Assembly: GCA_011037195.1 (NCBI GenBank)
Contig: JAAEAF010003373.1
Location: 32,447 to 96,446 of the forward strand
Direction of reading: 5' to 3'
Source of the DNA: Triatoma infestans
Taxonomy: Eukaryota > Arthropoda > Insecta > Hemiptera > Reduviidae
DNA: 64,000 nucleotides
Shown: one piece after another, positions 59,245-64,000 of the stretch
How positions within the stretch are numbered: the stretch's first letter is position 1
How the letters are laid out: each line of letters opens with the position of its first letter
Program-made: the position numbers and the translations under genes
Notes under the pieces: generated by a model
The model's database searches: none
What the model was told of the DNA's origin: nothing
What the model saw: the letters and a program-made list of their open reading frames with translations, nothing else

Positions 59245-60083
59245 GGCAGCAGCTCTTGTGTAAGCCCAATCAACAACTCTCCCTCGATCTTAATAATAAC
59301 CTTAAAACACTACCCCATATTTACGATAAACTCGGACAAACCTGGCTCATAGATACAGGATCCGAAAAAAATTATATAAACCCTAATGCAGTCCCACCAG
59401 GAAGTACCCTTTTCAAAGAAGATTTCACGGAAACAACCCCTGCAGGCTCCAAGCAAGGACAAGAATTCACCATCCTTAACCTACAATCTCGTCTCGGCAT
59501 CCTTGCACCCATCAAGAAACTATACATCTTCCCCTTCTCTAACAAATATGATATTCTTTTAGGAAATGAAACACTGAGGACGCTAAACTTTACTATTGAT
59601 TTTAAAAACAACCTAATGAGGAACGACAAAAATCAATTACCCCTGCACTATGATAACCCCCAGGAAGAGTCGCCAAAACAAACAGAAAACATTTCAAATA
59701 AAGAGAAAGAAGATTACAATAAAGGCCCCCACAAGGCGGAAGAAAAAAATGAAACAATAAGGAAGAATAAAAACTATAAAAGAAACAACAAAATTAAAAC
59801 CGAGGACAAACAAGTTACTCTAATCGAGGACAAGAATAGATATTTGATAACAAACAAAGGACATTTGATAATGAACGAAAATAATCAACATTCACAAGGT
59901 GAACTTAAAAATTCCGAAAGGAAAAAGGAAAACCACATCCTCTATAATAACAAACTCCTATCAATAAAACCTTCAAAAGAAGAGATAAAAAAAGAAATAC
60001 ATAACCTTGTACGCACCAGCCACATGAATAAAGAAGAAAAAACAGAATCATTAATTTATTATACAAATATCCAGAAATCATAA
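59239..60083 (+). pseudogene. pol: Pol N-terminal part: protease and linker
   Basis: Open in the frame reached by the -1 shift. LIDTGSEKNY (about 59346-59375) is the aspartic protease active site (DTG-type). ILLGNETL (about 59551-59575) is the matching hydrophobic-Gly strand at the end of the domain. A long Lys/Glu/Asn-rich linker follows (about 59640-60000). The frame stops at 60081-60083, while the RT continues in other frames, so the polyprotein is broken between about 60050 and 60115. The protease would cleave Gag and Gag-Pol. Confidence 0.8.
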
Positions 60084-60114
60084 AAAGAGAAAAAGATAAA
60101 CTAAACTCAACCAA

Positions 60115-62061
60115 CGTACCATCCGCACTATCGATGAAACTCCCATATTTACGAAAAACTGTAGATATCCCCAAATTTATAAAGAACAAATAAAAGAAGA
60201 AATAAAAAGGCTACTGGAAGAAGACATAATACAACCATCTGAATCCCCCTACAATTCACCCATCTGGGTAGTCGAAAAGAAACCTGATGCGTCAGGAAAG
60301 AAAAAAATCCGCATGGTCATTGACTATCGAAAACTTAACGAAAAAACCATTGATGACAAATATCCCTTACCGAACATAGAAGACCTTCTTATTAGCATCG
60401 GCAAATCAACATACTTCAGCGAAAAAGACCTGGCATCCGGCTTCCATCAAATCCCTATGGATCCTCAATCAATTCCAAAAACGGCCTTCAGCACAGAAGA
60501 CGGCCACTGGGAATTTAAAAGACTCCCCTTTGGCTTAAAGAATGCCCCCCCGGCCTTTCAAAGAGCCATGAATATTATCTTTTCCGAACTTCCCAACGTG
60601 CTCGTCTACATGGACGATCTAATAATTTTCTCACACAGCCTCGACGATCACCTCAAACATTTAGCATCAGTATTTGAAAAGCTAAAAACCCATAATCTAC
60701 AAATACAGTTAGACAAAACAGAATTTTTTAAAAAAGAAATATCATTCCTAGGTCACATAATCTCGAAAGAAGGCATAAAACCTAACCCCCTTAAACTCAC
60801 CGCTATAAAGAATTTTCCTATCCCCAAGACCACCAAACAAATAAAGCAGTTCCTAGGCCTAACTGGTTACTATCGAAAAATGATAAAGAATTATGCTAAA
60901 ATAGCAAAACCCATTACGAAACTACTAAGAAATAACTCCAAAATAGACCCCACTAACCAAGAATACTTACAAGCTATAAATCAACTAAAAGAAATCTTAC
61001 AAAACAACCCTATTCTTCAATACCCAGACTTCGACAAAACCTTTATCGTAACCACTGATGCCTCAAATCATGCTATAGGCGCTGTCCTATCCCAACAAAC
61101 AAATGGCAAGGATTTACCAATATCATATGCTTCCAGAACACTTACCGCACAAGAAGAAAAATCTAGCACCATTGAAAAAGAATTGTTAGCCATCATTTGG
61201 GCATGCAAATATTTTAGACCCTACATTTACGGCAGAAAGTTCATAATTCAAACGGACCATAAACCACTCCAGTATCTCCACAACATGAAGGAACCCAACG
61301 CAAAAATGTTACGATGGAAATGCCAACTTTCCGACTACGACTTTACAATAAATTATGTCCAAGGGAAAACTAACCAAGTCGCGGACGCTTTATCAAGAAA
61401 CCCACCACAAGAAGTAACTGCCATTGAAAATATTAACGGCGAAGACATTAACACCGATGACATAATTGACCAATTCTTAAGAGAAGACCCAAACGAACCA
61501 GATACAGAGCAAATCATAAGGCAACCAACCTCACCTACGCAACTAAATGAAATTATAAGAGAACTTACTCTCAATGAAAGCGACACCCAAATCCAAGAAC
61601 CAGAAGAGCACCCAGAAAATAACAACCAAGAAGGAACTAGTTCCGAAGGGATAGAAAGAATAATAGATGTAGAAGATACACTCAGATCCGTAAACATAGA
61701 AAAACACCAAATCATTATCAATAGAGGAAACTCCCACCTTAGTAAACGAACAACTCTATTTGGGACCAAGAAACGCTTAACTTGGCTCACAGCCTGGCCA
61801 TATACAGAAGACCTAGACACCTTATGTACAGAATTCCTAGAACCAAACACCACTTATGGAGTTTATTGTTCCAACCAAGCCCCTACAGAGAATGAAGTTC
61901 TAAATCAAATATACGACAAATTCAAAATTATTATACAAGAGAAATATCCTAACATCCGAATCAAGAGATATCATAAGTTATGCATTGATGTCGAAAACGA
62001 AGAGGACCAGAAGGAACTCATCAACATCAACACATGGGAAAAACAGCCCATCGAGGAATAA
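60115..62061 (+). pseudogene. pol: Pol central part: reverse transcriptase and RNase H
   Basis: Open for about 650 codons. RT motifs in order: SPYNSPIWVV (about 60246-60275), MVIDYRKLNEKT (60313-60348), FSEKDLASGFHQI (domain A Asp, about 60417-60455), PFGLKNAPPAFQ, VYMDD (catalytic box, 60604-60618), SFLGHII, and KQFLGLTGYYRKMI (thumb). RNase H: VTTDASNHAIGAVL (about 61049-61090), EKELLAI, QTDHKPLQYL (about 61249-61278), NQVADALSRN (about 61372-61401). A 200-residue linker leads to integrase, and the frame ends at 62059-62061, after the shift to the integrase frame near 62025. All RT and RNase H catalytic acids that I could check are kept. It would copy genomic RNA to DNA. Confidence 0.9.
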
Positions 62062-63092
62062 ACACCATATTAGAAAACCTCAAAAAGAAATACTATTGGC
62101 CCAGTATGACAAAAACCATCTCTGAAATCATAAATAATTGCGATATATGCAAAAAGGTAAAATAGGAAAGAAACCCCCCAAGGCAAAAATATTTTGTAAC
62201 CCCTACACCTAACAAGCCCTTCGAAAAATTACAGGCCGATACTCTATTCTATGACAATAAATTAATTCTCACTTTTATAGATTGCTTCTCCAAACGACTA
62301 TTCGCCTACCCTATACAAACTCCCAATAGTGTAGAAGTCACTAATAAACTAAAAGACTATCTAAGCAATTATCCTACCCCCATAACCCTGCAAACAGACA
62401 ACGGAAAAGAATTCGCTAATAAGAACCTCGAAAATTTCCTTAAATACCACCACATCGAATTATACTTCACCACACCTCATCATCATGACTCACAAGGTCT
62501 CATTAACAAAGCCCACTCCACCTTTATTGAAATTCTAAATCTCATCAAAAACCAACACCACACAACCGACCAAAACAATCTTATTAGAATGGCACTAATC
62601 GCGTATAATAACACCCCTAATAAAGAATTAAAACTAACTCCCAATGAAATAACATTTGGTATAACCTACCCTACCGAAATAAATCAAACAGCCCTGTTAG
62701 AACAAAAAACCCAACAATATCATGAAGAACAACAAACCATTCATAAAACCATTAAAAGTATGATTCAAAAAGAAAAAGAAAAAGGAACCACTGGCCTAAA
62801 TGAAAACCGTGAAGAATTAAGAATCCCATCAGGAACAATACACATAAAAACAAACTCCAGAAATAAAGCCAAACCCCGATACAAAAAGGTAACATTTAAT
62901 CCCGAAACTAAGAGAATTAAAACAACTACCAACAAACAACTAAAAATACACCCCAATCAACTCAAAAGACCCCGCAAGTATGAAATTAATGAAAATATAT
63001 GTCCACAGAATGATCAAGTGGATAACAATCCTCCTAGCCACGATCACAATCAACCGGGAAGCAGCAACGTACAAGATAGTGAAACTAGATAA
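62025..63092 (+). pseudogene. pol: Pol C-terminal part: integrase, inactivated
   Basis: The zinc-binding region is present, with H...HRG near 62028-62057 and C-x2-C (CDIC) near 62141. It is followed by an in-frame TAG at 62163. The catalytic core after the stop has LQADTLF (first Asp, about 62231) and LQTDNGKEF (second Asp, about 62392). The third acidic residue is missing: at 62502-62510 the usual V-E-R before HST reads I-N-K. A basic C-terminal tail follows, to the stop at 63090-63092. The tail overlaps the start of env by about 110 nt. Integrase would insert the cDNA; this copy could not. Confidence 0.85.
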
Positions 63093-63174
63093 AGGACCCG
63101 GAATAATTCCAGTCAAAATCCAAAATTCCTTCATTATTGAAGATTACTTTACCTACATAACTCAATTAACCTAA
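62980..63174 (+). pseudogene. env: Env N-terminus: signal peptide and start of the surface part
   Basis: ATGs at 62980 and 62989 open a frame overlapping the pol end. A short basic N-terminus is followed by a hydrophobic WITILLATITI stretch, as in a signal peptide. The frame stops at 63172-63174, while the rest of env lies in another frame, so there is a frameshift between about 63160 and 63195. Confidence 0.65.
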
Positions 63175-63191
63175 CTACTCTACAAAAATAA

Positions 63192-64000
63192 TTAAATGAC
63201 CTTTACCTCTCAATCTCCCAACACAAACCCAAAAGAATGTCCCAAAATTATTCAGAATCTCTAAAATTAAACACCAACGAAATAATCAAAGAAACCTTCG
63301 AAAACCACATCTATTATGCCCAAAACAAATTAGACCACATTTATGTTAACACTAACCCTCAAAGATCCAAACGAGGCCTAATCAACGCTCTAGGCACTGC
63401 CATCTCCTGGATAACAGGAAACATGGATGCTAACGATAAAGAACGTTACGACCAAATCATACACAAAATTGAAGCCAATGACTACCATCTAGAACACAAT
63501 ATGGAACAACAAATCGCCATTAATAAAAAACTTATAAACGAATTTAATCAAGACATAAAAATTATCTCCCAAAATAATGCCAAAGTTAAGGAACTACTAA
63601 CACTAGATAGTAACTTTGTAGAACTTAATCAGTATTATACGATCTTATACTCAAACATAATGTTATTGATAAATAAAATAAATGATATCGCACTATCACT
63701 AGAATTCTGTAAACTAAATACTATACACAATAGTATAATAACAAAAAAAGAATTGGCGAAATTAGGACAAATTAATCCAGTTCGACTAATTTCCAATTCC
63801 CCTGAAATATTATGGAAAACTAGCCAATTACATTGCTCTATAACGTCCACCCACCTACACTATCTCCTCAAACTACCCCTTGAAACTCCAGCCATGGAGA
63901 CATTCTTCCTATTATCATATCCTTATGATAAAGATGGAAAAACCCTAACCATATACGCCAATCCTTCTTTCATTATTAAAACATTCGACCTCCTCACCGG
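63192..64000 (+). pseudogene. env: Errantivirus-type Env (fusion protein), partial
   Basis: Open from 63192 to the window edge. RSKR at 63363-63374 is a furin-type cleavage site, directly followed by GLINALGTAISWITG, a fusion-peptide-like segment typical of errantivirus Env and of the related baculovirus F proteins. A helical, Asn/Gln/Ile-rich heptad region (about 63440-63720) follows. The transmembrane anchor and C-terminus lie outside the window. Env would be inserted in membranes to allow particle entry. The upstream frame break means it is not made from this copy. Confidence 0.75.

Larger units (their letters stand above)
57191..64000 (+). mobile_element. Errantivirus-like LTR retrotransposon (insect gypsy group), 5' portion to within env
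   Basis: Order: LTR, primer-binding site, leader, gag without a zinc knuckle, protease-RT-RNase H-integrase pol, then an env that overlaps the end of pol. This order and the env mark an insect errantivirus-type endogenous retrovirus. The coding strand is rich in A and C and poor in G, unlike the surrounding DNA. The 3' LTR lies beyond the window. Frameshifts in gag, pol and env, a stop in integrase and a substituted catalytic residue make this copy inactive. Confidence 0.9.

Noticed and set aside
61353..61853. 166-codon minus-strand ORF
   Set aside because: It is antisense to the RNase H-integrase linker of pol; its open frame follows from the A/C-rich coding strand.

Overview
The window looks like a stretch of an insect nuclear genome with no recognisable host gene. 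The reasons are a very AT-rich background full of A/T runs and dinucleotide microsatellites, no bacterial-style gene packing, and many decayed animal transposable elements. The best clue to the host is an errantivirus-type (insect gypsy) LTR retrotransposon that carries an env gene. The RNase H-bearing non-LTR retrotransposons with Cys/His tails also fit an arthropod. I cannot name the species from sequence alone.

Layout. 0-13 kb: a tail of a non-LTR element carrying a small nested insertion (1.2-1.86 kb), a large interspersed repeat whose ends appear to be inverted copies of each other (2.9-3.95 kb), an old RNase H fragment (4.7-5.4 kb), tRNA-derived SINEs (5.4 and 8.9 kb), a 5'-truncated LINE with a 12-bp target duplication (10.4 kb), and right next to it a short Helitron with a gutted helicase (10.79-11.6 kb). 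13-30 kb: a shredded reverse transcriptase with an inverted duplication of one segment (13.6-15.3 kb), LINE tails, a mariner transposase remnant (19.7-20.05 kb), a jockey-like RT (23.6-24.1 kb) and a second SINE copy (25.8-26.1 kb). 30-42 kb: an RTE-like RT (30.1-31.5 kb) inserted into a copy of the interspersed repeat, a Tc1-like remnant (33.5 kb), solo LTRs (36.8, 39.6 and 40.9 kb) and a 1-kb PIF/Harbinger-like element with long terminal inverted repeats (38.3-39.3 kb). 43-57 kb: three more RNase H/Cys-His LINE fragments, another solo LTR with a 4-bp duplication (51.3 kb), and a LINE tail with a 13-bp duplication (52.6 kb). 57.2 kb to the end: an errantivirus-like provirus with 5' LTR, primer-binding site, gag, protease-RT-RNase H-integrase and the first part of env. 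It runs off the window edge before the 3' LTR.

The provirus is the only place where the genes form a system. Gag and pol are linked by a plausible -1 frameshift site, pol supplies protease, RT/RNase H and integrase, and env overlaps the end of pol and keeps a furin-type cleavage site. Frameshifts in gag, pol and env, an in-frame stop in integrase and loss of the expected catalytic glutamate show that this copy is dead. I found no CRISPR array, rRNA, convincing functional tRNA or intact host coding exon. The main interest is the nested insertion history and a few repeat families that I could not match to a named family.
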